NCBI GenBank assembly: GCA_028023455.1
Contig: JAQFVV010000181.1
Coordinates: 2,318,089 to 2,382,088 of the forward strand
DNA: 64,000 nt
Source: Epiperipatus broadwayi
Taxonomy: Eukaryota > Onychophora > Udeonychophora > Euonychophora > Peripatidae
Direction of reading: 5' to 3'
Positions 35,843 through 45,535 of the stretch are shown here, one piece after another. The translations under genes were made by a program, and so were the position numbers. Numbering within the stretch: the stretch's first letter is position 1; each line of letters starts with the position of its first letter. The notes under the pieces were generated by a model. The model did not search any database. It saw only the letters and a list, made by a program, of their open reading frames with translations, and was not told the DNA's origin.

Positions 35843-36694
35843 ATACTGGGGTATGAGAGCTGCGACATGAAGAATTATAATCGTTTAATCATTAAATGAA
35901 TTAGGTTATTAAATCAAAAACATATTTTAAAATCTACATTAAAAAAAAAAAACAATTTAAAAAAAAATACGAAAAGAATTAATGTGAAGAATAGTTAAAA
36001 TGTGTGTTTAAATCAAATTGAGTGCGTGTTTGCACGTGCATATTCTTCATAATCTATTTTAATACATTGTACAGTCTTACACCTGCTATGTGATGTATGC
36101 AAGATTCAAACTCAGACTTTCACACGACCCACTACTCTCAGTGCCATCTCATATTGCTGACCCACCTGATCACACACATGTTGAAAAGATAAATAATCAC
36201 CAATATACGTATTTCGTGCTAAACTAGCACTCAACAGTTAGTTCAGATTACCATCTCCACACATATATACAATTAGTTCTCAGCTTTATATTAAGATAAC
36301 CAATCTTCATACTTTAATGAGTGCTGGTTTAGCACGAAATATGTATATTGGTGATTATTTATCCTTTCAACATGTGTGTGATCAGGTGAGTCAGCAATAT
36401 AAGATGGCACTGAGAGTTTAGGTTGTGTGAAAGTCTGAGTTCGAATCCCGCATATATTACATATATAAATGCAGGTGTAAGCCTGTACAATGTATTAAAA
36501 TAGATTATGCAAAATATGCACGTACGAACACACAATCAATTTGATTTAAACATGCATTTTTACTATTCTTCACATTAATGCTTTTCATATTTTTTTTTGT
36601 TAAATTGCTTTTTTTTTAAAATGTAGATTAACCTAATTAATTTAATGATTAAACGAATATAATTCTTCATGTCGCAGCTCTAATACCACAGTAT
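35843..36694. repeat. Very long palindrome centred on an FB2 element
   Basis: The left arm starts GATACTGGGGTATGAGAGC and the right arm ends with its near complement GCTCTAATACCACAGTAT. The arms are about 400 bases and include both FB2 sequence and about 250 bases of non-FB2 DNA on each side. Arms differ by small indels and substitutions. Either an inverted duplication that took the flank along, or a read or assembly foldback. Confidence 0.9.
36193..36250 (-). ncRNA. Hammerhead-like motif (FB2, long palindrome left arm)
   Basis: Minus strand: CTGTTGA (A6 replaced by U), a good helix II GTGCT/AGCAC with G-C closing pair, GAAA, palindrome ATACGTAT, A17. The single A6 change should abolish or strongly reduce cleavage. 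The right-arm partner (36311-36360) has lost the start of the core (TTTAATGA), so this palindrome holds no intact core. Confidence 0.55.
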
Positions 36695-36950
36695 TATGTA
36701 CCTATAAATAATAAGATGTTAAAATAAATTATCTCAGGAAATAGGCCAACAGCAACAAGCTATCACAATTAATAATCAAAAGTTTTCATTATATTACACT
36801 AGATACTTCAAATTGCTTTTATTCACAACTCACATGAACTAGCCTATTATATATATATATATTTCTATTTCTTATTCAGAATGTTATAATTTATATATAT
36901 ATATATATATATATTTGAAAACCAGGCACCCTTTACAAACATGGAGCTTA

Positions 36951-37006
36951 ATTGTAAATATAGAGGATTTGAACTCAGACTTTCAAATCCTCTATATTTA
37001 CAATAT
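36951..37006. repeat. Minimal FB2 hairpin
   Basis: About 22-base arms (ATTGTAAATATAGAGGATTT and complement) enclose only AACTCAGACTTTCA, the FB2 end block. All internal FB2 sequence including the ribozyme is absent. A terminal-repeat-only derivative next to (TA)n runs. Confidence 0.75.
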
Positions 37007-37106
37007 ATATATATAAAGATCCTGCTAATATCTCTAAACAAGCTTATTTATTTTATTTTTATGATAAATGCTACAAGAGAAAATACCTGAAACCTTTATC
37101 TATGAT

Positions 37107-37163
37107 GGTCCCCATCCCCAGACCAGTTTCGAGCTATGGCTCTCATCAGTGAGGAGCTAGGAC
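37107..37163 (-). ncRNA. Hammerhead ribozyme motif (FB3, left arm), canonical core
   Basis: Minus strand: CTGATGA (37143-37149), helix II GAGC/GCTC closed by G-C with loop CATA, GAAA (37127-37130), short helix III ACTGGT, C17. Helix I is TCCTCA/TGGGGA with an outer GTCCT/GGGAC pairing. All conserved positions are present, so this copy is expected to be cleavable, most readily as a dimer because helix III is only about two pairs. Confidence 0.85.
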
Positions 37164-37387
37164 ATTATATTCAAAATATTAACTCAAGCCAAGCATTTAT
37201 CTAATTCTTAAATATTAAGAAAAAAATCCAAATCTTCAGATACCTACATGTCTTCAAACTCAGCTCTTTAACCAAAGAAAAAAAAGAGCTGAGTTTGAAG
37301 ACATGTAGGTGTCTGAAGATTTGGATTTTTTTCTTAATATTTAAGAATTAGATAAATGCTTGGTTGAGTTAATATTTTGAATCTAAT

Positions 37388-37444
37388 GTCCTAGCTCCTC
37401 ACTGATGAGAGCCATAGCTCGAAACCGGTCTGGGGATGGGGACC
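37388..37444 (+). ncRNA. Hammerhead ribozyme motif (FB3, right arm), canonical core
   Basis: CTGATGA at 37402-37408; helix II 37409-37420 (GAGC CATA GCTC); GAAA at 37421-37424; palindrome ACCGGT at 37424-37429; C17 at 37430, so cleavage would fall after 37430. Helix I inner TCCTCA (37396-37401) with TGGGGA (37431-37436); outer GTCCT (37388-37392) with GGGAC (37439-37443); internal loops AGC and TG. This is the best ribozyme candidate in the window. Confidence 0.88.
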
Positions 37445-37527
37445 ATCATAAATAAAGGTTTCAGGTATTTTCTCTTGTAGCATTTATCATAAATAAATAT
37501 TAAAAAATACAGTATTTAAAAGTTTAT

Positions 37528-37695
37528 GAAAATATATCTATAACCATCACTTAGAAGCACTTTCAACTATCTTTGTAGTTTTTGTCAACTAAAAAAAACT
37601 ACAAAGATAGTTGAAAGCGCTTCTAAGTTACGGTTATGATATATTTTCATAAACTTTTAAATACTGTATTTTTTAATATTTATTTATAAATTTAC
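37528..37695. repeat. Palindrome with hammerhead-derived arms
   Basis: Arms of about 75 bases around an AACTAAAAAAAAC-type centre. Each arm holds a GATAGTTGAAAGCGCTTCTA-like block: helix II (AACTAC..GATAGTT), GAAA, the palindrome AGCGCT and C17. The CTGANGA part is degenerate (TTGACAA or lost). The same block occurs singly near 62.17-62.23 kb. It abuts FB3, giving two adjacent palindromes. Confidence 0.8.
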
Positions 37696-39993
37696 ATATA
37701 TATGTATATAATAGTTTATAACTGACATAACTGATGGTTCACCATATGCCTAAACCATTGTGAAGAATATTATTAAATATAATCCTAATTCTTTTATGAT
37801 AACCTTTCTTAACTAAAAAGCTTCAAAAGATGTTATTATGTCGGGTTCAACATGCATCTTTTCGTGTGTAATGATTATTACTATAAGAAATTTAAAAAAA
37901 AAAAACATAAATATGTACGTATATCAACAAATGTAGAGATATGTAGTTAAATGTAGATATTGATTGATTGATTGATAGGAAGATAGATAACATTTAGATT
38001 TCATTAAAGCTTATCTTCAATAGTGATTCACCTATCTAAAATTTGTTTCAGAAACCAATACTACTGAACAATTATTATAATTAGCCTGTAAGTTTAATAT
38101 CTTTTACATTGTGATACAAAATTTGATATCTTTTCCATTATGATAGGAAGTTGTCTGTAAAAGCTGACCTAACTTTGAATTTAGGTTTACTTACCTGTCT
38201 AGAATTTTTTTTTGAACAGTAACCCTCATCGTAATATCATTTATTAAGGGCAATTATGATAGACAAAAAATATCACACTTTTCATTAAATGAAAGACAAA
38301 CGATAGAGGCTGGAAGTGATAGGTTTGCTGACATTAAGCCATAGGCATTCTACTCACTTATTTTGTTATTATTAAGCAACAAATTGATGCATATCATTTT
38401 GACAACTCCAGTGGGTGATGAATTTATTAAACTATTGTTTAAATTGTCTAAATTGTTTGTGTAAATGTTGATTTATCTCCTGGGTTTACAAAATTAATAC
38501 ATAATAAAAATGGCTAAGTATAGGCAGAAATCTACCTATATGGGTTAGATAAATTTTTATCACCATATATCACTTCACAAATCAATTTCATTGATCATTT
38601 AGCAACAATCAACATATTTATTTTTAAAAGTAAATGTAGTGACTATGAATACAAAGAAGAGATATTAAAGCAAATACAAAAGGAAAAAACAACTAAATTG
38701 TCTTGAATCGTGATGAGCATTTGGACAGTTTGAGCAAGATGCACTCTTTTCAACAGTCTTGTCATTCTTTTTAAAATTGAGAGTTCAGTATTTTTAATTG
38801 ATAAAACATGGACAGGGAAACAAAACATGTTCTCCAGCCTTACAACCATTATGTGAGAGCTAATCCTTTGGCTCTCAATCACCTGATAAAAGAAAAACGA
38901 TCAAACACTAAAGGTTATCAAAAGTTGGTTATTCTTGATGGTGGGGAAAAAGTAAAAATTGTGAAATTGTTTCCCTACAACAATTCAATTCTATCAATCT
39001 AGAAATTTGACATATACACAATGATAAAGTTCTCAGAGAAAATCAAATCAAAAATTCTGAGCTAAACTTAACATTTGTGTGTTTTGAATTACAACATTAC
39101 AGTCAGCTTCTCTTCTTTCATCTGAGCTAAATTTTGATGAGCAATTTTTGTTTATGGTTTATTTTTTGTTCAAAATACATAACCAGACTATATGGTATGA
39201 TTTCAATCCCTGAATTCAGAATAGGAAGGGAGGGAAATCTTTGCAATTTTATCATAGATTTAGAAATCTAGCTATGTAATACAATTTTCAAGGATTTTAT
39301 AGAACATGCACTAAAAAATCTATTTAAATGCAGAATATAAGATCACAGCCTAAGGATCAAACTGCTAATTAAACCCCAGTGCAAACTTTGAATCTGCAAT
39401 TTCCCATACCTCTATAGGAAAAGCTACAGCTGATCAATTGTCTTTTCTAAAAAAAGTTGTCCATGTACTAAATTGATCATTCAGAAAATTGTGTCAGATA
39501 AAAAAATTCCAACTGATCAAAGTAAAGTAGCAGAATCTTTAGCTAAAAACATTTTTGAAACCATTGAAATAATATATCTGCAAAAACTTGATATAGGTGC
39601 AAGAAGCAGCTGCACATACATATTGAAGGTCTGCATGAATATTCAGGTTAGATATACTGAAATTATATTGGATACATAGAAGCCATTTGCTCAAAAAAAT
39701 GCTTACAATGAGGTATGGGAAAGTCTATTCCCAAAACCTCTTTAAATGGTGTTAGTATTCATAAAAATAATGTAAAAGCATGGTTGCAGTTCATAAGATC
39801 ATATGACTGTGCTGTTATTAGTAGATCTGGATTTTACATATGCAATGTCCATTATGTCAAAAAGTATTTACAAAGTCATTAATAAAAAAGTAATCACTGA
39901 CTAAAGCCTGATAGTAAGATAATAGCAGGTTATCAAGATAATCAAACTTACTCCCTTAAAGATGAATTTGGTATTACCTAAAAAACAATATAC
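37696..39993. other. AT-rich DNA, possibly a decayed element
   Basis: Frames near 38643-39002 and 39473-39679 have mixed residue composition but stop early and match nothing I know. A block GGAAGTGATAGGTTTG near 38310 recurs as GGAAGTAATAGGTTTG near 41275, which may mark the two ends of a decayed 3-kb element. Confidence 0.3.
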
Positions 39994-40102
39994 TTGTTGT
40001 TTCTGATCATGTCTCCAGGAAAGCACAACAATTTAAATGAAAACATAATTAAGTTTTACGACTTAAGAAATGTAGTAGTCAAAGTGAGACAGGCTATATA
40101 AA
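39994..40102 (+). pseudogene. Possible restriction-like endonuclease remnant of a retroelement
   Basis: One frame reads LIMSPGKHNNLNENIIKFYD followed by L. It resembles the LIDxxVPxDxNxxxKExxKxxKYxDL segment found at the C terminus of many invertebrate retroelement proteins, although the catalytic Asp is replaced here. Upstream frames are broken. The match is short and subjective. Confidence 0.25.
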
Positions 40103-41469
40103 TAATAAAATTTAAAAGAGAACTACTTGAAAATGATTGTTGATAGCCTTGTAAGAATATAGAACTACCAAACCATGAACAAATAACAAAAGACATGGAT
40201 AAACATTAAATATTTTGCCAATGCATTATTGATGATACTGGATTCTAAAGATTAATTAAAATAAATCAAGCCTATTGGATGCATAAGCTGGAGATCTAAA
40301 TTAAATATTAAGTTATTGCCCAGAATCAGGAATAGTGACCTCTAATGGAACTACTCCTAAATGCTAAGAGGATTACATATCTGATGTTTATGCATTAAAA
40401 TAATGAAAATATTAGCAAACCCTACATATGGTAAACTACCACAGATATTAATGGCATCACATCTAAGGTCTACTTATACTGTGCTATGCTAGAAGGTAAA
40501 ACAAAATGTGGCAGCAAAAGACAAACTTTCAGTTATAAGTCTGGCAATACGGAAAAAAACTGATTCGTGCTAAAAAGCATCTGAAAATTATGCTATATGC
40601 TCAGATGGACCACCAAATATATCTCAGCAATGGTTATAGATGCAAAGGGATTACAATTGCATGTCTAAACCCTGAATAAAGAAGCATTATTATAGACATA
40701 GAGATCAATTATGGCATGATTATTATAAAAATGAAGTGTCATGCAGCAATAATGAGTTCACCAAATCAGATCATGATAGTAAATAGCCAAAACGAATGCA
40801 GTTACAAAGTCTATATTACTTATAATAGAAAATGATAAAAAAGGAGGTGACAAAGATATCCATCAAACTATTAAAAGAATTATGTACTAAAAAAATTAAC
40901 TATAGTAAAAAAAATGGAAATATTACACTCAATAATGGACTCATACCACTTATAGAATGCCATACAATTGGATTCAAAAATAATACAACTGACCAATTAA
41001 ATAATAACAACCAATGGCATTAGAAGAGCAATGAATTCAATACTTTATACATTAATAATAGAATTGTCTTAGAAAGCTGATGTTCATTTAAGAGTAGTTA
41101 GTTACTAGTTATTGACTTGTAGTTACTGTTCTCTTACAGAGATGTAATTCATTTGCCTAGAATTACCTTCTGAATATTAGTGACTTATGTTTATAGAATA
41201 CAGTAGGCCTATTTATGCTTGGTAAAAGTTGACAATAGACAGATTTTTTATCAGATAAGACATAGTAGTTGGAAGTAATAGGTTTGACTGAAACCATGTC
41301 ATATTCCTCTTGACTTATATAGTTATAGATAATTAACAAAATAGTGTTTGTAATCTTACCAACACTAATGATAGTGAAAGTAGTTAACTAATAGGTGAAT
41401 TGTTACTTAAATAATTTAATAAATGTTGAATAATTTTAAACTGAATTGTTTCAATTATTTGCATTAGAT
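40103..41469. other. Unassigned AT-rich DNA
   Basis: No coherent frame. The 63-codon frame at 40832-41023 is lysine- and asparagine-rich low-complexity sequence. Contains the second GGAAGTAATAGGTTTG block. Confidence 0.35.
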
Positions 41470-41969
41470 TATTACATTTTTATTTATAACTGTCAAACTC
41501 ATTCCACTCACAACCTTGACATCATCCACCTCAGATAAATACAATAATGATTATTACTGATCATTTACTATACTAGAGATGATCTCTAGCATAGCTATAA
41601 TCTTCAAACCTCAGGTAAAGATTAACATATCTGATTTTTTAATTTTAAACATACACACACATGGAGTTATTCACCTTTCTTTTTCCCATGTGTAATATCT
41701 TTATAGATATATTAAACAACCTCCATATTTCCCCATTCTTTTTAAATTCGTATAACTAAAGATATAATAAAAAACAAATGACCCCCAAGATGCATTTCAT
41801 GCTGAATCAGCACTAGTAAATGATTAGTAATAATCATTATTGTATTTATCTGAGGTGAATGGTGTCAAGATTGTGAGGGGAGTGAGTTTGACAGTTTCAA
41901 ATAAAAGTGTAATAATTTATTATATAAAAATACTCTTCATTTAATAGAGATGTATATGAGAGATGTTAA

Positions 41970-42030
41970 CCTGTTCCAACTGATGAGTGCTGGTTCAGCA
42001 TAAAATGTATCTTGGGAGTCCTTTGTCTTT
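41970..42030 (+). ncRNA. Hammerhead-like motif (FB2-related), G12 changed
   Basis: CTGATGA (41980-41986), helix II GTGCT/AGCAT with loop GGTTC, then AAAA where GAAA is needed, then ATGTAT and C17. The single G12-to-A change probably inactivates it. Helix I keeps CCAA/TTGG pairing. Confidence 0.55.
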
Positions 42031-42387
42031 TGATGTATCTTTACTTATATGAATCTAAAAAGAATGGAGAAGTATGGAGATTGTTTAATATATCTATAAA
42101 GATATTACACATGAAAAAGAGAAAGGTAAATAATTCCATGTGTGTGTGTATGTTTAAAATTAAAATTCAGATATATTAATCTTTAATTGAAGTTTAAAGT
42201 TTATATCTGTGCTAGAGATAATCTCTAGTTTAGTAAATGATTAGTAATAATTATTATTGTATTTATCTGAGGTGGATGGTGTCAAGGTTGTGAGTGGAGT
42301 GAGTTTGACACTTGTAAATAAAAATGTGATAATTTACTATAGATAAATACTCTTTATGTAATAGAGATATATATGAGAGATGGTAAT

Positions 42388-42440
42388 CTGGGTCAACTGA
42401 TGAGTGCTGGTTCAACACAAAATGCATCTTGGGGGTCATT
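42388..42440 (+). ncRNA. Hammerhead-like motif (FB2-related), G12 changed
   Basis: CTGATGA (42397-42403), stem GTGCT/AACAC, AAAA instead of GAAA, then the perfect helix III palindrome ATGCAT (42422-42427) and C17 at 42428. It shares the G12 change with the copy at 41.98 kb, so the pair derives from an already changed parent. Confidence 0.55.
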
Positions 42441-42520
42441 TGTTTTTTTTTATTGTAGGAATTTAAAAAGAATGAGGAAGTATTGAGGTTGTTTAATATA
42501 TTTATATTTGCATTAGCTAG

Positions 42521-43017
42521 AAAACAGATTTTTTTTTTAGTTTTCAATAATAATACTCAATAGATAGATACAAACAGCTAGACAATTATGCAGATATATT
42601 AGTGTAGATAGGTAAGAAGATGTGTGAATAGTTAAGTGGATGAGTAAGCAAGTGGGTGAGTTGATAGAAGTAAATAAACAACTTTTAAATATCTCATTGC
42701 TAATAAATTTATGGTCATGCTGAAGAATTTTGGCAAAGTTACTGAAGTTCACTAAAATGATCACTAAATAAAGAAAATAAAGAAATGCTTTTATTTCATA
42801 GCACTAAAATGTAACTTTTCTTCAGTTTTCACAATATCCTATTATGTATCCAAAAATAAAAGTGTACAGTACTCAAGTTCAAAAATAAATGATAATGTTA
42901 TAAAGAGTTTTGAACCTCATATTTTTTGCTAAAATTGTTTGTAAACTCTAAAAAAAAGTTTGTGATTGGGAACTGAGCAAAAATTGAGTTACAAAATTTA
43001 ATCCACAAAAAACAAAA
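42521..43017. other. AT-rich DNA, nothing recognised
   Basis: Contains a short GATA/GTAAG-type simple-sequence patch near 42550-42660. No gene or element was recognised. Confidence 0.4.
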
Positions 43018-43125
43018 TAAGTTAATAAAGCTTTGATGGCCTAGTGGTTAGCATAGCTGCTTTCCAAACAGCTGACCCAGGTTTGCTTCCCAGTCAATGC
43101 ATTTTACATATGAAAAAAAAAGTTT
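43018..43125 (+). mobile_element. tRNA-derived SINE, plus strand
   Basis: GATGGCCTAGTGGTTAGCAT (A box), anticodon-arm region GCTGCTTTCCAAACAGC, B-box-like GGTTTGCTTCC, CAGTCAATGCATTTTACATA, then nine A bases. Same family as the 32.4-kb copy. No clear target duplication. Confidence 0.8.
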
Positions 43126-43486
43126 TTATTATCATTGGAAAGTAAAATCAGTTTACTACCAAGAATCTTGCATGATTTTTTCTCTTTTTTTGGATAGAAT
43201 TTCACTAGCATATAAATTTTTGCTTTGTTTTAAAAAAATGTAATTTTCAATTGAAAAATGCATGGAAAATCTATATCATACCTATTTTTTTAATGATTAT
43301 CATTAAGAAACAAAAAAGAGTCCAGCACTGGTTAAAAGATTACAGGATGGAAAAAAATTTTGAACAAAAAGTATAGCATTTGGTAAAACAAGATAAAATT
43401 TGATTTCGTAACTATGTTTTAAATTAATTAAATTGCATTTAAATAAGCATTTATTTTATATATAGTGCAATGTTTATAAATTGTAA

Positions 43487-43592
43487 TGCATTAAAGATCA
43501 GCCTTTCAAGCTATTGTGCAGTTATTATTCATTTATTATTAACACTCATAAAAAACGCATGCACAATAGTTTGAAAGGCTGATCTTTAATGT
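43487..43592. repeat. Palindrome with an AAAGATCAGCCTTTCAA end
   Basis: Arms of about 32 bases (AAAGATCAGCCTTTCAA ... TATTGTGCA and complement) enclose an ATTTATTATTAACACTCATA loop region. The ends and loop match the family seen at 24.3 and 26.7 kb (GTGTTAA-AAATGAATA blocks). Confidence 0.8.
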
Positions 43593-43920
43593 ATTAAATT
43601 GCATTTGTAACTACTGTTTTAATTTCTTATTTGAATGATAACAATTTAGATCAGGTATAATAATGAATTTGATAAATTTTGGGATTTCAGTTTAAATATA
43701 TATTTAATACACGTCAAAGTGAAATTTTAAATGGCACAAGTATAGTAAGTAAAATACTAAATTTGACAAACATTTACCATCCCCTTTAAGTATATTCTCA
43801 CATATTACCAAAATAACACTTTTCTTTATTTTGCTGTAATATCCTATAAATACAATTTATCCAAACCACTTCAAACATTTTTAGCAAAACTCTTTATTTG
43901 TACATATACATACACCTACA

Positions 43921-43950
43921 TTTTGACTGACCTGCAGTCTTCTTCAGAAC
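43921..43950 (-). ncRNA. Hammerhead-like motif (FB5, left arm)
   Basis: Minus strand: CTGAAGA (43941-43947; position 7 is A), an extra A, helix II GACTG/CAGTC with loop CAGGT, then AAAA in place of GAAA. G12 is lost. Helix III and helix I are not obvious. Related to the CTGAAGAAG...CGAAA motifs seen in PLE-linked hammerheads. Confidence 0.45.
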
Positions 43951-43982
43951 AAGTCTATTTTGATCTTTAAAAAAAACTTGCT

Positions 43983-44020
43983 CTGAAGAAAACTGTAGGT
44001 CAGTCGAAAAGTAAGTTTAT
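43983..44020 (+). ncRNA. Hammerhead-like motif (FB5, right arm)
   Basis: CTGAAGA (43983-43989), weakened helix II (ACTG/CAGT with loop TAGGT), GAAA (44006-44009). The core is complete if N7 is A, but there are unpaired bases between A9 and helix II, and no palindromic helix III is visible. Activity is doubtful. Confidence 0.45.
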
Positions 44021-44238
44021 GTATATGTACAAATAAAGAGTTTTGCTAAAAAGTGTTCAAAGTGGTTTGGATAAATTATATATTCTCACATGATAAACTA
44101 AGATGTTGTGACCTGCATATACTAGAAAAATGAAGTGATATTAGTTTTTGGTAATCCAGGGAAAAATTTATTGAATAGATATATTTTAAATTATTTAAAC
44201 TTTATTTGGACTTCAAAATTTTATAGCCATTTTAGAAA

Positions 44239-44712
44239 AATTGTTGTTAAAACAGGCAAAGCTCACTATACATATTGCCACACACAGCAAGCTAGAGTAA
44301 TCAATGGATTCCAGAAGGCTTGTGCATAAAATCCCCATCTACTGCCTATTCATCCAATATCCCCAGACTAGTTTCTGGCTTGTAGCTTTCATCAGTGAGG
44401 AGCCTTGGATCTCAGAGAACTGCACCTAGATCTTAGGATCTAATGCAACCCTCCAGCAGCCACCTTTAATCTCCACTTAACTACAAAACTATGAGTCTTA
44501 AACTAAAAACACCTTAATGTTTTCAATCCAAGCCCATTAGCTTATATAGTCATATGGGTCTGAACTCAGTTCAGTACCCTTACATTTTGGTGTCTTTGGT
44601 TCTTTAATAACCATAGCCACCACTATCCTATTAGATAGGATTGGTTTTAAGCCAATAAACATCACATGACCACCACAAGCATAAGAGGTGGTGGTCATGT
44701 GATGTTTATTGG
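44239..44712. mobile_element. FB1-containing insertion with 11-bp target duplication
   Basis: The duplication CATTTTAGAAA stands at 44228-44238 and 44713-44723. The insert starts with the FB1 arm (TTAAAACAGGCAAAGCTC near 44247), passes the hammerhead (44351-44410), then a segment sharing a CATATGG-CTGAACTCAGTTC block with FB4, and ends with a 26-base-arm hairpin (GCCAATAAACATCACATGAC and complement, 44651-44713) made of the FB1 outer end. This is the clearest evidence that the ribozyme repeats move as units. Confidence 0.75.
44351..44410 (-). ncRNA. Hammerhead ribozyme motif (FB1)
   Basis: Minus strand: CTGATGA (44389-44395), weak helix II, GAAA, palindrome ACTAGT, C17, helix I TCCTCA/TGGGGA plus outer ATCCAA/TTGGAT. 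All core bases present. The helix II sequence AAGCTACAAGCCA pairs poorly, which is the main doubt about activity. Confidence 0.65.
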
Positions 44713-44723
44713 CATTTTAGAAA

Positions 44724-45209
44724 TTATCACGTGAGAAATATAAAATAATTTATTTTAAAACAATTTATTGTATTTAATAAAAGTTATATTTTTTTGTGAT
44801 ATTGCTGTTGATAATTATTTAATGCAAATAATATGTAAATATATTTTAATTATCAAACTTTCTACTAACATAAAGAGACAGCAAAAAAAATGGAGAGAAT
44901 TAGTGAGGGAAATTTTTATTTGTTTTTCAATACGTCAAAAATGGAATTTAGATCGTAAAACAATAAAAAACTTCTACTGCTCCAAATATATTCTCCTTAT
45001 ATAATAGATAAATTAGAAATATATTTTAATAATCAACTGTATTATATTCTTTTATACTTTTATTTTTATTATTATTTTATTAATATGTGCAAAGTCGTGG
45101 GTCAGCTTTCCTCACATTAGTAAAATACAACAATGTAAGGTGGTTGAGAATTAAAATATATTTAAAAAATATCTGCATGAAATTATAATACATGAATTAT
45201 CAACTAGAG
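44724..45209. other. AT-rich DNA
   Basis: A 78-codon frame at 44768-45004 is lysine- and isoleucine-rich with no motif. It may include decayed upstream parts of the integrase remnant that follows, but I cannot show this. Confidence 0.35.
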
Positions 45210-45382
45210 AAAGAAGTTTTAGTGATAAAATGTACTGTGAAAATGTATCAGAACGAATACACAAAATAAGGTTAGAAGATGGCAGAGTATTTAAATGTCA
45301 TATTAACCATATTAAAGAATGGAGAACAGACCCATTAGAAGACAGTGATTTTTCTGAACTTGCAGAAAAGAAATCAGACTGA
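45210..45382 (+). pseudogene. Ty3/Gypsy integrase C-terminal remnant
   Basis: The frame reads ENVSERIHKIRLEDGRVFKC then HINHIKEW. This is the Y-x-V-x-L-E-D-G-R-x-x-x-R-H-x-N-x-x-R pattern of the small C-terminal domain after the Gypsy integrase core. No DDE core or RT is left upstream. The frame ends at a stop and an altered frame continues (IFDETKVNPPVS) into the SINE. Confidence 0.65.
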
Positions 45383-45403
45383 TATTTTTGATGAAACTAA
45401 AGT

Positions 45404-45535
45404 AAATCCTCCAGTTAGTCTTGCATTGGTGGTCGAGAGGTCAGAGCGACTGCCTTGCACTTGCAGGCAGTTGCCCAGGTTGTGGGTTCGCGTCCCGGCT
45501 GGTGCTATGACACTTAAAAAAAATCCTCCAGTTAG
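45404..45535 (+). mobile_element. tRNA-derived SINE with perfect 15-bp target duplication
   Basis: AAATCCTCCAGTTAG stands at 45404-45418 and 45521-45535. The body of about 102 bases has leader CTTGCATTGGTGG, A box TGGTCGAGAGG, a hairpin ACTGCC/GGCAGT, B box GGTTCGCGTCC, CGGCTGGTGCTATGACACTT and an A-rich tail. It splits the tail of the Gypsy pol remnant: the frame before reads NPPVS and after reads NPPVSSPVPKEA. Confidence 0.92.

Larger units (their letters stand above)
37050..37503. repeat. FB3 foldback element with two intact hammerheads
   Basis: Two arms of about 210 bases, almost perfect, meet at a short AAAGAAAAAAAAGAGC-type centre near 37275. Each arm has an outer ATTTATCATAAATA-like end, a GAAAATACCTGAAACCTTTA block, the ribozyme, and an inner CAAATCTTCAGATACCTACA block. 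The ribozyme surroundings share TCACTGATGA...TGGGG with FB1, so FB1 and FB3 are related through this segment. Confidence 0.92.
41470..42520. repeat. Nested FB2-related foldback and direct repeats
   Basis: A block beginning TGTCAAACTCATTCC at 41485 is inverted relative to blocks near 41850 and 42270. The region 41800-42050 is repeated directly at about 42225-42450. Contains three hammerhead-region copies: 41795-41830 (minus, CTGATGA lost), 41970-42030 and 42388-42440. It looks like a foldback that was partly duplicated. Confidence 0.8.
43858..44078. repeat. FB5 foldback element with hammerhead-like arms
   Basis: Arms of about 97 bases from TATCCAAACCACTTCAAAC inward through CAAAACTCTTTATTTGTACA to the ACTGACCTGCAGTCTTCTTC block; a T- and A-rich centre follows near 43965. 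Each arm has a CTGAAGA-type core. Confidence 0.88.
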
